Source of the DNA: Streptomyces sp. NRRL S-340
GTDB lineage: Bacteria; Actinomycetota; Actinomycetes; Streptomycetales; Streptomycetaceae
Direction: 5' to 3'
DNA length: 64,000 nucleotides
Assembly (NCBI RefSeq): GCF_000720185.1
Contig: NZ_JOIY01000003.1
Span: forward strand, 124,001-188,000
In this document: positions 33,565 to 42,267 of the stretch, one piece after another
Layout: the number at the start of each line of letters is the position of its first letter
How positions within the stretch are numbered: the first letter of the stretch is position 1
The notes under the pieces: model-generated
What the model saw: only the letters and a program-made list of their open reading frames with translations
Told to the model about the DNA's origin: nothing
The model's database searches: none
Made by a program: the position numbers and the translations under genes

Positions 33565-34269
33565 TCACAGACGCTCCGCCCCGTCGGTGCCCGTGCCGTA
33601 GAGCGCGGCGATGTCCTCGGAGCCCGGCCAGCGGCTGTAGGTGGGGGACTGCGGCCATCCCTCGGGCGAGTCCTGCCATTCCTCCTGCCGCCCGTACGGC
33701 AGGAGGTCGATGAGCGCGAAGGTGTGCGTGAGCTGCTCGGTACCCCGACCGCTGGTGTGCCAGGTGCGGTAGACGGTGTCGCCGTCCCGCAGGAACACGT
33801 TCACCGCGAACGCTCCCCCGGGCGGTGCGCCGACATCGGCTCCGAAGGAGCTGCCGGCGGTCGAGTACCAGGTCATCCGGTTGCCGACCCGCCGCTTGTA
33901 CGCGAGTGCCTCGTCGATCGGGCCCTGGGTGACGATGACGAAACGCGCGTCATAGCGATCCAGGAATTCCAGGCGGGTGAACTGCGCGGTGAAACCCGTG
34001 CAGCCCGGGCACTGCCATTCCTTGCCGGGGAACCACATGTGGTTGTAGACGATCAGCTGCCTCTTGCCGTCGAAGACGTCCACCAGCCGGACCGGCCCGT
34101 CCTCGCCTTCGAGGACGTAGGGGGGCATCTCCACCATCGGCAGGCGGCGGCGTTCGGCGGCGATGGCGTCCAGCTCCCGGGTCGCGGCCTTCTCCCTGGC
34201 ACGCAGTGTCTGGAGCCGGTGCTCCCAGGTGGCGGCGTCGACGACGGGCGGCAGTGGATGAGTGGTCAT
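33565..34269 (-). CDS. DUF899 family thioredoxin-like protein
   Basis: Protein of 234 aa typical of DUF899, a thioredoxin-fold family of unknown function. Landmarks are the N-terminal EHRLQTLRAREKAATRELD, then RRRLPMVEMPPYVLEG, VDVFDGKRQLIVYNHMWFPG, WQCPGCTGFTAQF (the CPGC pair replaces the thioredoxin CxxC), MTWYSTAGSSFGADVG and VYRTWHTSGRGTEQL. Some relatives are proposed to reduce small molecules, but no activity can be stated. ATG start with GAGGGA just upstream. Standalone, cytoplasmic. Confidence 0.85.
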   Translation of the reverse strand: MTTHPLPPVVDAATWEHRLQTLRAREKAATRELDAIAAERRRLPMVEMPPYVLEGEDGPVRLVDVFDGKRQLIVYNHMWFPGKEWQCPGCTGFTAQFTRLEFLDRYDARFVIVTQGPIDEALAYKRRVGNRMTWYSTAGSSFGADVGAPPGGAFAVNVFLRDGDTVYRTWHTSGRGTEQLTHTFALIDLLPYGRQEEWQDSPEGWPQSPTYSRWPGSEDIAALYGTGTDGAERL

Positions 34270-34865
34270 GGTCCCTCACAGAGTTCAGGCGCGGCTGTCA
34301 CTGGCCACAGGGGTGGACCGGTCCGGGACCCGGAACTCATCGCTCCCCCCTCCGTCCGCTCACGCCGGGGCCGTCTCCGGCCGCGGCATCGCGGGCTGCG
34401 CAGGGCCGGACTCGCCATGGAGGAGGAGAACCCCGGGCGCGCCCTGTACGAGCGGCCGGGTCACGTCCATGCGGCCGTGAACCGGACGCCTGGGAAGGGG
34501 GGCCCGACGGGTCGGTCCGTCGCCGCGAGACGATGTGCGTTCTCCTGCGAAAGGGCCTCCTGTCCCGCCGCCACGCCCCCGCGGTCGTGTCAGGACCGAG
34601 CCGCACGGCCAGGGCCGGGCGGTCCCGCCTGGACTTGCCCTCACGGTGCACTGCCCTTCGTCCTTCCCGCCGCGCAAGGCCGTAGCCCGCTCTGCTCGGT
34701 CCGCCCCGATGCCCTGACAAGCGGGTGACCGTTCCCGCGCGTCACGGCCGTCCGAGGACGATCACTCCCACGAGCGCATGCCCGTGCGACGCCCGGGCGA
34801 AGGCCCTCGGCCCCGGCGCGGTTGCCCGGCGCCGGGGCCGGCGCATGGACGGCCCGGGCGATGCC
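34270..34865. other. Intergenic stretch, no gene recognised
   Basis: 596 bases between two minus-strand genes. It contains the terminator of the flavin monooxygenase gene at 34810-34840 but no supported coding frame. Confidence 0.5.
34810..34840 (-). terminator. Hairpin downstream of the FAD monooxygenase gene
   Basis: Perfect 11-bp arms GGCCCCGGCGC (34810-34820) and its complement (34830-34840) around a nine-base loop, 25 bases after the stop codon of the minus-strand gene. Confidence 0.6.
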
Positions 34866-36008
34866 TTACCTGGCCCGGGGCGGTTCGTGCCGGGTGAAGG
34901 CGGCGACCAGTTCGTGAGGGGCGGCGTTGCCGGAATCGGCCGCGTGGGCCTCGGCGGTCGCGAAGTCGGCGGCCTCGGCGCTGCGCGGGAACAGCTCACG
35001 CTCGTACACGCTGAGCGCGGCCTCGACGTCTCCGGGGTGTGCGGCCAGGGCCTTGCCGAGTTCGGCGCCGTCGAGCATGGCGAGGTTGGCGCCCTCGCCG
35101 TTGGGGGCGGCGAGGTGGGCGGCGTCGCCGAGCAGGGTCACCCCCGGCACGCGGTCCCACCGGTGCCCGGTCGGCAGGGCGTAGAGGGGGCGCAGCACCG
35201 GAGCCGTGTCGGCCTCGGTGATCAGCGCGGTCAGCTCCGGCGCCCAGCCGTCGAACTCCTGCGCGATCCGTGCGGTGGCCGCGGCGGAGTCGGTGAAGTC
35301 GATGGTGTCGAACCAGTCCCGCGGTCGGCGCAGCCCCACGTAGGCGTGCAGGGTGTCGCCCTTCTCCCGGTGGGCGAAGATCTCCCGGTCCGGCGTGACG
35401 GCGATCATCGACCCGCCGCCGACCGCCTTCGCCGCAGCCGGGTGCCGGACACCGGCGTCGAACAGGTAAGTGTCGACGACCGACCTGCCGGTGTACTCGG
35501 GGGTGACGGAGGAGAGCAGCGGCCGGACCTTGGACCACGCGCCGTCCGCGCCGACCAGCAGCCCGGTGACGACGGTGCTGCCGTCCGCGAACGTCACCTC
35601 GTGACGGCCGTCGCCGAGGCTCCGGGCGCCGATGACCTTGTGGCCCCACCGGACGGTGCCGGCCGGCAGCGAGTCGAGCAGCATCTGCCGCAGTTCGCCG
35701 CGCTGCACCTCGGGGCGTCCGCCCGTGCCGTCGTCGGCCTTGTCGAACAGGACGGTCCCGTCCGGGTCGAGGACCCGCATCGCCTGCCGGCCCTCCAGGA
35801 TCAGCGCGCGGAACTCGTCCGTCAAGCCGGCGGCTTCGAGGGCGATCTGCCCGTTGTAGTCATGGATGTCGAGCATTCCGCCCTGTGCGCGGGAGGCCGG
35901 GGAGGGCTCCGCCTCGTAGACAGCGGCGGGGATGCCGTGCAGGTGCAGGACGCGGGCGAGGGCGAGGCCGCCGAGGCCGGCGCCGATGATCGTGACATCG
36001 CTGGTCAT
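34866..36008 (-). CDS. FAD-dependent monooxygenase (TetX/PHBH-like)
   Basis: Group A flavoprotein monooxygenase of 380 aa. The Rossmann motif VTIIGAGLGGLALARVLHLHG is at the N terminus. Next come QRGELRQMLLDSL, the GADGAWSKVRPLL motif shared with TetX and salicylate hydroxylase-like enzymes, and the second FAD motif VTLLGDAAHLAAPNGEGAN. It should hydroxylate an aromatic or polycyclic substrate using NADPH and O2. TetX-like tetracycline inactivation is one possibility; a catabolic role is equally possible. AGGAAG is about ten bases upstream of ATG 36008. Standalone. Confidence 0.85.
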   Translation of the reverse strand: MTSDVTIIGAGLGGLALARVLHLHGIPAAVYEAEPSPASRAQGGMLDIHDYNGQIALEAAGLTDEFRALILEGRQAMRVLDPDGTVLFDKADDGTGGRPEVQRGELRQMLLDSLPAGTVRWGHKVIGARSLGDGRHEVTFADGSTVVTGLLVGADGAWSKVRPLLSSVTPEYTGRSVVDTYLFDAGVRHPAAAKAVGGGSMIAVTPDREIFAHREKGDTLHAYVGLRRPRDWFDTIDFTDSAAATARIAQEFDGWAPELTALITEADTAPVLRPLYALPTGHRWDRVPGVTLLGDAAHLAAPNGEGANLAMLDGAELGKALAAHPGDVEAALSVYERELFPRSAEAADFATAEAHAADSGNAAPHELVAAFTRHEPPRAR

Positions 36009-36406
36009 GGGTACGTTCTTCCTGGTCGTGGACGACCGGACGGGCTCCCGGCTGGTCATGCCGGGAGCCCGTCCGGCGGGCCGGGACGGTGGTGCCGGTG
36101 ACCGGTGCCGCTGACGAGCGGCGCCGGACGACTCCACTGTGCTGGCGTCCGGCGACAGACCACCGACAGGTCACCGACCCCCGCCGACAACCGGCCTACA
36201 GCGACCGACGGCTGAGCCACAGCCACCGACGGCCGGCCTGCACGCGGCCGTCGGGCCGGCCTGCAGCGGCCGGCCGCCCGGCGGCGGCCCACCGGCTAGC
36301 AGGAGGGGCGGACAGGGCCCACCGGCCCTCGTTTCCGGCCGGCCGGAGCGCCGGGCGGGTCCCGTGGAGCGGATGCCGTGGGGAACAAGTGCTGCGACCG
36401 TGCGGT
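36009..36406. other. Intergenic stretch rich in short CCGAC and GGCCGG repeats
   Basis: 398 bases between two minus-strand genes. The part from 36140 to 36300 is built of irregular ACCGAC, CGACGG and GGCCGGCC motifs that can form many alternative hairpins. No gene was recognised. Confidence 0.5.
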
Positions 36407-37741
36407 CTACCGGACCAGGCAGGGTCGCTTGGCGTCGAACTCCCAGCCGGGGACCAGGTATCGCATGCCGGCCGAGTCGTCCCGCGCGCCCAGCGCCTTC
36501 TCCTGATACAGCTCGTGGGCGGCGAGGAGCCGGTCCATGTCGATCTGTACGCCGAGACCGGGAGCGTCGGGGACGGCGATCTCGCCGTCGACGATGCGAG
36601 GCGGCGCCACGGTGAGCTGTTCCAGGCCCTCCTGCCAGATCCAGTGGGTGTCCAGGGCGTTGTACTCCCCCGGTGCGGCGGCTCCGCAGTGGGTGACCAT
36701 CGCCAGGGAGATGTCGAAGTGGTTGTTGGAATGGCAGCCCCAGGTCAGGCCCATGGCGTTGCAGAGCTGGGCCACGCGCACCGAGCCCTGCATGGTCCAG
36801 AAGTGCGGGTCGGCCAGCGGAATGGAGACGGACTGCAGAGCGATGGCGTGGGTCATCTGCCGCCAGTCACAGGCGATCATGTTGGTCGCGGTGGGCAGGC
36901 CGGTGGCGCGGCGGAACTCGGCCAGGATCTCGCGCCCGGAGTAGCCGTCTTCGGCTCCGCAGGGGTCCTCGGCGTAGGCGAGGGTCCCGGTCAGGGGCCT
37001 GCACAGCTCGACGGCCTCGCGCAGCGACCAGGCGCCGTTGGGATCGAGGGTGATGCGGGCCTGGGGGAAACGCTCCTTGAGGGCGCGTACCGCCTTGACC
37101 TCCTCGGCGCCGTCGAGGACGCCGCCCTTGAGTTTGAAGTCGCGGAAGCCGTAGAGCTCGTAGGCGGCCTCGGCCTGGCGGACGATCGCCCCGGGGGTCA
37201 GGGCCTCCTCGTGGCGAATGCGGTACCAGTCCGCCGGTGCGTCGGGGGCGCGGTGGTAGTCGAGGTCGGTGCGGTCGGGGTCGCCGACGTAGAAGAGGTA
37301 GCCGAGGACGCGGACCGTGTCGCGCTGCCGGCCGTCGCCGAGGAGGGCCGCCACCGGTACGTCGAGGTGCTGGCCCAGGAGGTCGAGCAGTGCCGACTCG
37401 ACAGCGGTGACGGCGTGCACGGTGGTGCGCAGGTCGAAGGTCTGGGCGCCGCGTCCGCCGGCGTCCCGGCCGGCGAAACGGTCCTGGATCTCGCGCAGGA
37501 TCCGCTTGTAGTCGCCGATCTCGGACCCGGTCACGAGGGATTCGGCGTCGCGCAGGGTCTGGGTGATCTTCTCGCCGCCGGGCACCTCCCCGAGGCCCGT
37601 GCGTCCTTCGGAGTCCGTCAGGACGAGGACGTTGCGGGTGAAGTGCGGGGCGTGGGCTCCGGAGAGGTTCAGTGCCATGGAGTCGCGGCCCGCCACGGGG
37701 TAGACGGCGAAGGCGGTGACGGTCGGCTGCTTGGTGTTCAT
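36407..37741 (-). CDS. gudD: Glucarate dehydratase (enolase superfamily)
   Basis: Protein of 444 aa, standard length for glucarate dehydratase, which removes water from D-glucarate to give 5-keto-4-deoxyglucarate. Landmarks are [23 protein letters not shown], the catalytic KxK in RDFKLKGG, metal ligands in ITLDPNGAW and [18 protein letters not shown], and the general-base His/Asp region [13 protein letters not shown]. Together these fit GudD better than mandelate racemase or galactarate enzymes. ATG start; the AAGGAG element lies 12 bases upstream, rather far. No uptake or aldolase gene of the glucarate pathway is adjacent. Confidence 0.9.
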   Translation of the reverse strand: MNTKQPTVTAFAVYPVAGRDSMALNLSGAHAPHFTRNVLVLTDSEGRTGLGEVPGGEKITQTLRDAESLVTGSEIGDYKRILREIQDRFAGRDAGGRGAQTFDLRTTVHAVTAVESALLDLLGQHLDVPVAALLGDGRQRDTVRVLGYLFYVGDPDRTDLDYHRAPDAPADWYRIRHEEALTPGAIVRQAEAAYELYGFRDFKLKGGVLDGAEEVKAVRALKERFPQARITLDPNGAWSLREAVELCRPLTGTLAYAEDPCGAEDGYSGREILAEFRRATGLPTATNMIACDWRQMTHAIALQSVSIPLADPHFWTMQGSVRVAQLCNAMGLTWGCHSNNHFDISLAMVTHCGAAAPGEYNALDTHWIWQEGLEQLTVAPPRIVDGEIAVPDAPGLGVQIDMDRLLAAHELYQEKALGARDDSAGMRYLVPGWEFDAKRPCLVR

Positions 37742-38448
37742 GCTTGTCTCGGACTCCTTGTGGAAGGTGTCGGCTCGGGCAGAGGATCGGCGCGCGGTTC
37801 AGTCTCACAGGCCGAGGCCGGTGACGGTCCACTGGCCGGCCAGGACCCCGCGGAGGCGGAGGACGGCCGGCACCGTGATGACATGCCGCGGCCGCCCCTC
37901 GGTCCGAACGCCCAGAGGTCACGGGGCCGGGGCCGTCTCGAACGGCTGGGAGCGTGGGGAGCGCTGCCTCCACACCACCGCCGGGTTCCGCACCGAGGGC
38001 TCGTCGTCCCCGACGCCGGGCACGTGGTGCGCCTGGAACGTCCCGCGGAGTTCGGCGCGGCCCTGCCGGCCGTCCTGACGGTCTGACGGCCTCTCGGAGG
38101 GCCGGCGGTGGCCGTGTCCGGGGCAGGCAGGGCGGCAGGCACGGGGCGAGCGGGCCGTCGACGCGGTCCCGTCACGGCCGAACCGGCGGCCGTGGGCGTG
38201 GCAGGGGGCGTGCCCGGGCGGGATGCCGGCTCGCGCCGCGCCGTCCGGTACGGCGGTTGTCACCGTCCCGTCACAGTCACCGCCCGGTGAAACCCGCCCG
38301 CGGGGCCCGCTGTCTGTCGGGGTGTCAGCAGATCCCCGCGGCCGGGGACGCGCGTGCACCGTCTTCGCGTCCCCGGCCCGGCCGGGTGGCTGCCCCGGGG
38401 ACCGACGGGCGCTGCGGGCCCGCGCCCGGGCGCGGCACGATCAGAACA
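37742..38448. other. Gene-poor stretch with a hydrolase remnant
   Basis: 707 bases between gudD and the glycosyltransferase gene. Only the alpha/beta-hydrolase tail at 37985-38086 resembles coding sequence. No clear promoter was identified for the glycosyltransferase. Confidence 0.5.
37985..38086 (+). pseudogene. C-terminal stump of an alpha/beta-hydrolase
   Basis: About 33 codons ending in a stop contain LVVPDAGHVVRLERPAEFGA, the typical last motif of alpha/beta-hydrolases (GHxxxLERPxEF), with the catalytic His in AGHVV. Nothing upstream in this or another frame looks like the rest of the enzyme. Interpreted as the leftover of a deletion. Confidence 0.5.
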
Positions 38449-39654
38449 GTGAGACACACGTTGCCGAAATCTTCCCGAGCACCCGCGGCCTTACGGGTGG
38501 CCGTCACCGCCGAGCCGATACCTTCCCATGTGTCCGCCCTGGATTTCGTCATCGGCCCGGCCCTCGCACAGGGCCATGAGGTGACGCTCCACGCTCCCCC
38601 GATGTTCCGCCGTGAGGCGCAGCGGCGGGGTGTGCGGTTTTGCAGGGCCGGATCGGACTGGACCTGCGATCCTGAGGTGCAGCGGGCGGTGAGCGAGATC
38701 TGGAAGGAGAGCGGGAACGGCCCCTTCAACCGGTATGTCTTCGGCCGGCTCTGGCCGGACCGGGCCGGCGCGAAGGCCCGCGATCTGATCACCGCGTGGA
38801 CACGGGAGCGCCCCGACCTGGTGATGGCCGAGTGCAGTGATCTCGGCGCGCACCTCGCGGCTCAGGTCCTGCGGCTGCCCCTGTTCGCGGCGGACAACGG
38901 CCTCGGCCCGCTGCTCCTGGATCTGTGGGACACCGACGTCCGGCCCGCGTTGGCCGGCCTCTACGGACGGCACGGTCAGGACGCACCGGCTGCTTTGCCG
39001 CCGCTCCTGGTCCCGGCGCCGCTCGACTGGTTCTACGAGACGCCGCCGTCATCCGCCCGTGCGGTGCGTCGCTCCGTCGCGCGACACCGCAGCGCCCTCA
39101 CCGGCCGGCCGGTCCCCTCCCCCGGCTCCCGCCCGCTCGTGTATGTGAGCCTGGGCACGCTGACCACCGCGATGCCCGGTCTGCGTACCGTCACGGAAAG
39201 CGTGTACGGGGAGATCATCGCGGCGCTCGCCGGGACCGACTGCGACGTGATCGTGTCCGCGGGCGATCTCGCGGAGCACCTGCGGAGCCCGGGACCCCGC
39301 GTCAGGGTCGTCGAGCATGTTCCGCAGCCCGTGCTCCTGCACCGTGTCCACCTGTTCGTGACGCACGGGGGACGGGCCTCCCTGCTCGACGCGGTGGAGA
39401 GCACGACGCCGGTTCTGGGGATGGGTGTTCTCGGTGACCAGCCCGGCAACACCGCCGCGTTCGCGCGGCGCGGCCTCGGTCCGGCGCTGGATGTGGGGGC
39501 GCGGCGCGAGACGATCGCCGCCGCGGTGACGGCCGTCCTCGGTACCCCGCACCACGCTGACGCGCTGCGTTCCGCGCGTGCCGAGCTGTCCCGGCTGCCG
39601 TCGCCCGACCTCACGGAACTGCGCGACACCGCGGTCTCGGGTGCCGTCGGCTGA
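38449..39654 (+). CDS. GT1-family glycosyltransferase
   Basis: Protein of 401 aa with the GT-B layout of macrolide and antibiotic glycosyltransferases. The N-terminal half begins RVAVTAEPIPSHVSALDFVIG (acceptor-binding domain). The C-terminal half shows PLVYVSLGTL, VEHVPQPVLLHRVHLFVTHGG and TPVLGMGVLGDQPGN, the nucleotide-sugar site. It transfers a sugar from an NDP-sugar to a small molecule. The GTG at 38449 has no good ribosome binding site, so the start is uncertain and translation may be leaderless; a GTG at 38497 is the alternative. No biosynthetic cluster adjoins it, so it may serve drug inactivation, as with macrolide-inactivating relatives. Confidence 0.85.
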   Translation: MRHTLPKSSRAPAALRVAVTAEPIPSHVSALDFVIGPALAQGHEVTLHAPPMFRREAQRRGVRFCRAGSDWTCDPEVQRAVSEIWKESGNGPFNRYVFGRLWPDRAGAKARDLITAWTRERPDLVMAECSDLGAHLAAQVLRLPLFAADNGLGPLLLDLWDTDVRPALAGLYGRHGQDAPAALPPLLVPAPLDWFYETPPSSARAVRRSVARHRSALTGRPVPSPGSRPLVYVSLGTLTTAMPGLRTVTESVYGEIIAALAGTDCDVIVSAGDLAEHLRSPGPRVRVVEHVPQPVLLHRVHLFVTHGGRASLLDAVESTTPVLGMGVLGDQPGNTAAFARRGLGPALDVGARRETIAAAVTAVLGTPHHADALRSARAELSRLPSPDLTELRDTAVSGAVG

Positions 39655-39673
39655 CACGTGGTCGAAGCGCGTT

Positions 39674-39710
39674 CGGCCGCGGGCAGCGGCTGTGCCACTG
39701 CCCGCGGCCG
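39674..39710. terminator. Bidirectional hairpin terminator
   Basis: Perfect 13-bp arms CGGCCGCGGGCAG (39674-39686) and CTGCCCGCGGCCG (39698-39710) with an 11-base loop, placed between the stop codons of the convergent glycosyltransferase and secreted-protein genes. Confidence 0.75.
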
Positions 39711-39720
39711 GAGTGCCGGA

Positions 39721-40143
39721 TCAGCGGACGTGCACCGTCACCACGTCAGAGGTGTGCAGGCGCTTCGGATGCCGGTCGTGCTTGCTGGTCAGGCCGTACA
39801 GCACCGCGCGGAACTTCAGGTCCCCGCGGCGCGCCGACGTGCCGTGCGCGGTCACCCGCACGTCGCCGGTGCGGACGGCGCTGCAGTTCTCCTGGTGCCA
39901 GCCCTGGCCGAAGCCGTTCTCCTCCAGGCACAGCTGGTGCAGGAAACCGGCGCTGTCGTCGTCGCCCTGCGCCGTGACCGTGATCGTCTTGCCGACGTGC
40001 GCCGTGCGGGGCGCCGTGACGTCCGCGTCGCCCTTGGCGAACGCCGGAACAGCGGCCAGTGTCACCGAGGCCAGACCCAGCGCGCCGATCACGGCCATCC
40101 GGCCGTAGCGTGCCTTCGTCCCGGCCTTCTTCGTCCTGGTCAT
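39721..40143 (-). CDS. Small secreted protein (140 aa)
   Basis: A basic start (MTRTKKAGTKARYGR) and hydrophobic core (MAVIGALGLASVTLAAV) form a Sec signal with likely cleavage after AFA. The mature part of about 105 aa is beta-rich (KTITVTAQGDDDSAG) and contains two cysteines (LCLEENG and ENCSAV) that could form a disulfide. Family not recognised. GGAGG lies seven bases before the ATG, predicting good expression. Confidence 0.8.
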   Translation of the reverse strand: MTRTKKAGTKARYGRMAVIGALGLASVTLAAVPAFAKGDADVTAPRTAHVGKTITVTAQGDDDSAGFLHQLCLEENGFGQGWHQENCSAVRTGDVRVTAHGTSARRGDLKFRAVLYGLTSKHDRHPKRLHTSDVVTVHVR

Positions 40144-40366
40144 GGACTTCCCTCCTGCGGGTCTCCCCCATGGTGAGGCCCGCTCCCCTGTGTGCGACGG
40201 CGCCCTGTCGCGCCCTCGCCGACCAGTCAGATGGACACGATCCGCGGCTCGTTGCGCCCGGCGGGCGCCGTTACAGATCCAGGACAAAGCCTGTCGGCCG
40301 GCCCGGGGCGGGGCCGGTGCGGCCGTTTCGGGTGAGCGTTCCGCCGTCCCGTCCGGGTCACCTGTG

Positions 40367-41245
40367 TCAGGGCTGGAGGTTCTCCAGGTCCTCCAGGAGG
40401 GCGGAGTGGGTCGGCTGCCAGCCGAGGGCGTCGCGGGTGCGGGCGCTGGACGCGGGCTGGTCCATGGCGAAGATCGGGCCGAACGGGCCGAAGGTCTCCT
40501 GCGGAACCTGCTCGACGGGCAGGCCCAGGCGCCGGCCGATGACGGTGGCGATGTCCCGCACCGCGTCGCCCTCGTCGGCGACCGCGTGCCAGGACGTCCC
40601 GGCCGGTGCCGACTCCAGGACCAGACGGAACAGGACCGCCGCGTCGAGCGCGTGCACGGCCGGCCAGCGCTGGGTGCCGTCGCCCGGGTAGCCGGCGACC
40701 CCCGTGCGGCGCGCCGCCTCGGCCAGCAGCCCGGCGAATCCGCCCTGCCCCTGGTTGTGCACCGTGCGCGGCATGCGGACCGCCGCGCTGCGCAGACCGC
40801 GCTCGGCGAGATCCAGCAGCGCCGTGACCGATCGGCCCCTGCCGCCCACGGGCCCGTCGGTCGGCAGCGGATCGGCCTCGGTGGAGGCGCGCCCCGGCAC
40901 CCAGGGCGTACCCGAGACCGTGACGATCGGGCGGTCGCTTCCGATGAGTTCCTGCCCGAGCGCGGCCAGAGCTGCGCTCTCCTCGGCGACGGCCCGCGCG
41001 AGGGCGTCCGGGCTGCTGTAGTCGCGTCCGAACGCCAGGTTGATCACGCCGTCGGACTGCGCGGCGCCGGACCGCAGGACACCGAGGTCCGCCAGATCTC
41101 CTCGCAGCACCTTGGCTCCGGCGCTGCCGAGGGCCTGCGCGGAGGCCTCCGAGCGAGCGAGTGCGAGAACGCTGTGACCGTTGCCGAGCAGTTCGGCGAC
41201 CACGGCGGAGATGGTGCCCGTGCCGCCGGTGACGAAGACGTGCAT
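40367..41245 (-). CDS. NAD(P)-dependent epimerase/SDR family protein
   Basis: Extended SDR-like protein of 292 aa. The cofactor motif TGGTGTISAVVAELL is at the N terminus, although the usual GxxGxxG is altered (GGTGTIS). VLRGDLADLGVL and an NLAFG segment follow. The canonical YxxxK pair is not obvious, so catalysis may be atypical. The C terminus (ARTRDALGWQPTHSALLED) is typical of the family. It is divergent from the TetR gene at 41335, and two strong palindromes lie between them. The leader carries AGGGGAG before the ATG. Likely induced when the TetR protein binds its ligand. Confidence 0.82.
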   Translation of the reverse strand: MHVFVTGGTGTISAVVAELLGNGHSVLALARSEASAQALGSAGAKVLRGDLADLGVLRSGAAQSDGVINLAFGRDYSSPDALARAVAEESAALAALGQELIGSDRPIVTVSGTPWVPGRASTEADPLPTDGPVGGRGRSVTALLDLAERGLRSAAVRMPRTVHNQGQGGFAGLLAEAARRTGVAGYPGDGTQRWPAVHALDAAVLFRLVLESAPAGTSWHAVADEGDAVRDIATVIGRRLGLPVEQVPQETFGPFGPIFAMDQPASSARTRDALGWQPTHSALLEDLENLQP

Positions 41246-41261
41246 GAGTGCTCCCCTGAAA

Positions 41262-41285
41262 GTGATGGGACTCTTGTCCCATCAC
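41262..41285. promoter_or_regulatory. TetR operator, site 1
   Basis: Perfect inverted repeat: GTGATGGGAC at 41262-41271 and GTCCCATCAC at 41276-41285 with four bases between. It lies directly upstream of the SDR gene ribosome binding site. Confidence 0.8.
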
Positions 41286-41297
41286 TGACACTACACG

Positions 41298-41321
41298 GTG
41301 ACGGGACAACAGTCCCATCAC
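41298..41321. promoter_or_regulatory. TetR operator, site 2
   Basis: Same palindrome as site 1 with one mismatch: GTGACGGGAC at 41298-41307 and GTCCCATCAC at 41312-41321, four bases between. Site starts are 36 bases apart. It overlaps the -35 area of the TetR gene. Confidence 0.8.
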
Positions 41322-41322
41322 C

Positions 41323-41328
41323 TATCCT
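41323..41328 (+). promoter_or_regulatory. Candidate -10 element giving a leaderless TetR transcript
   Basis: TATCCT lies six bases before the ATG at 41335 and no ribosome binding site is present, so transcription probably starts at or next to the start codon. Confidence 0.4.
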
Positions 41329-41334
41329 GTCCTC

Positions 41335-41913
41335 ATGGCTAGATGGCAACCAGGGGCGACCCAGCGACTCGTCGTCGCGGCCGTCGACCTGTTCACCGAG
41401 CAGGGGTACGACGCGACCACGGTGGCGCAGATCGCCGAGCGCGCCGGCGTCACCAAGAGCACCTTCTTCCGGCACTTCTCCGACAAGCGCGAGCTGCTGG
41501 TCGCCGGGCAGGAGACGCTCAGCAGGCTGCTCGCCGACGGCATCGCGGAGGCACCCGCGGACGCCAGCCCGCTGCAGGCGGTGGCGGCCGGTCTCGAGCG
41601 CGCGTCGAGCGCCATGGGACCGGCCAACCGCGAACTCGGCCCCCGCCTCGAGGCCGCCGTGGCGGCCAGCACCGAACTCCAGGAGCGCGACGCCCTCAAG
41701 AGCGTCGGTCTCGCGGCCGCGATGACGGCGGCGCTCGTCGCCCGCGGTGTCCCCGAGCCGACGGCGCACCTCGCGGGCGAGCTGGGAGTCCTCGCCTTCA
41801 AACGCGGCTACGCCCGGTGGTGCGAAGGCGACCGGGACGACACGCAGGGACTCGCGCCGCATGCCCTGGCGGCCCTGGACGACCTGCGCGCGGCAACGGC
41901 GTCACTGGGCTGA
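41335..41913 (+). CDS. TetR/AcrR-family transcriptional repressor
   Basis: Protein of 192 aa. The N-terminal HTH is clear: LVVAAVDLFTEQGYDATTV, AQIAERAGVTKSTFFRHFSD, KRELL. The C-terminal ligand-binding domain is all-helical and variable, ending in HALAALDDLRAATASLG. It is divergently paired with the SDR gene, with two palindromes in the 89-base gap. This is the classic arrangement of a local TetR switch repressing itself and its target. The ATG lacks a ribosome binding site and a TATCCT box lies just upstream, consistent with a leaderless mRNA. Confidence 0.9.
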   Translation: MARWQPGATQRLVVAAVDLFTEQGYDATTVAQIAERAGVTKSTFFRHFSDKRELLVAGQETLSRLLADGIAEAPADASPLQAVAAGLERASSAMGPANRELGPRLEAAVAASTELQERDALKSVGLAAAMTAALVARGVPEPTAHLAGELGVLAFKRGYARWCEGDRDDTQGLAPHALAALDDLRAATASLG

Positions 41914-42267
41914 CCGGCGCGGCCCTCCGGCCCGGCCCGGGGCCGCGGCCCCGGGCGGGCGGGGCACGTCCCTCCGCTGCCACGGACCGGGCGCGTCCCC
42001 TCCGCACCCCGCCGCAGCGCCGCCCCACCGTCGCTCCCACCGCCCCGCCGTACCCCACCCCCGCGCCGCTGCCCTCACCGCCCCGCCGGACCCCACCCCG
42101 CCGCACCGCCCGGCAGCCCTGCAGCCCGGCCGGGCCGTAGTACCCCGGTATCACCGGACCCCCGGGTTTCAGCCCGCGGTACCACCGGATCGGGCGGATC
42201 ACGGACTTAGCGTGAGGCAGGAGGCGTCGGGCGTTTCGGGCGCCGGAGCCCGGAAGAGGGAACGCGA
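41914..42267. other. Intergenic region upstream of the ABC/two-component operon
   Basis: 354 bases. The first 230 are simple CCG-rich sequence without a gene. The part from 42137 to 42200 contains TACCCCGGTA and GGTACC palindromes followed by CCGG repeats, which could be binding sites for the operon's own response regulator. Confidence 0.4.

Noticed and set aside
36140..36300. Small RNA or riboswitch upstream of the FAD monooxygenase gene
   Set aside because: The stretch can fold in many ways because of repeated GGCCGG and CGAC motifs, but no conserved RNA family pattern was recognised.
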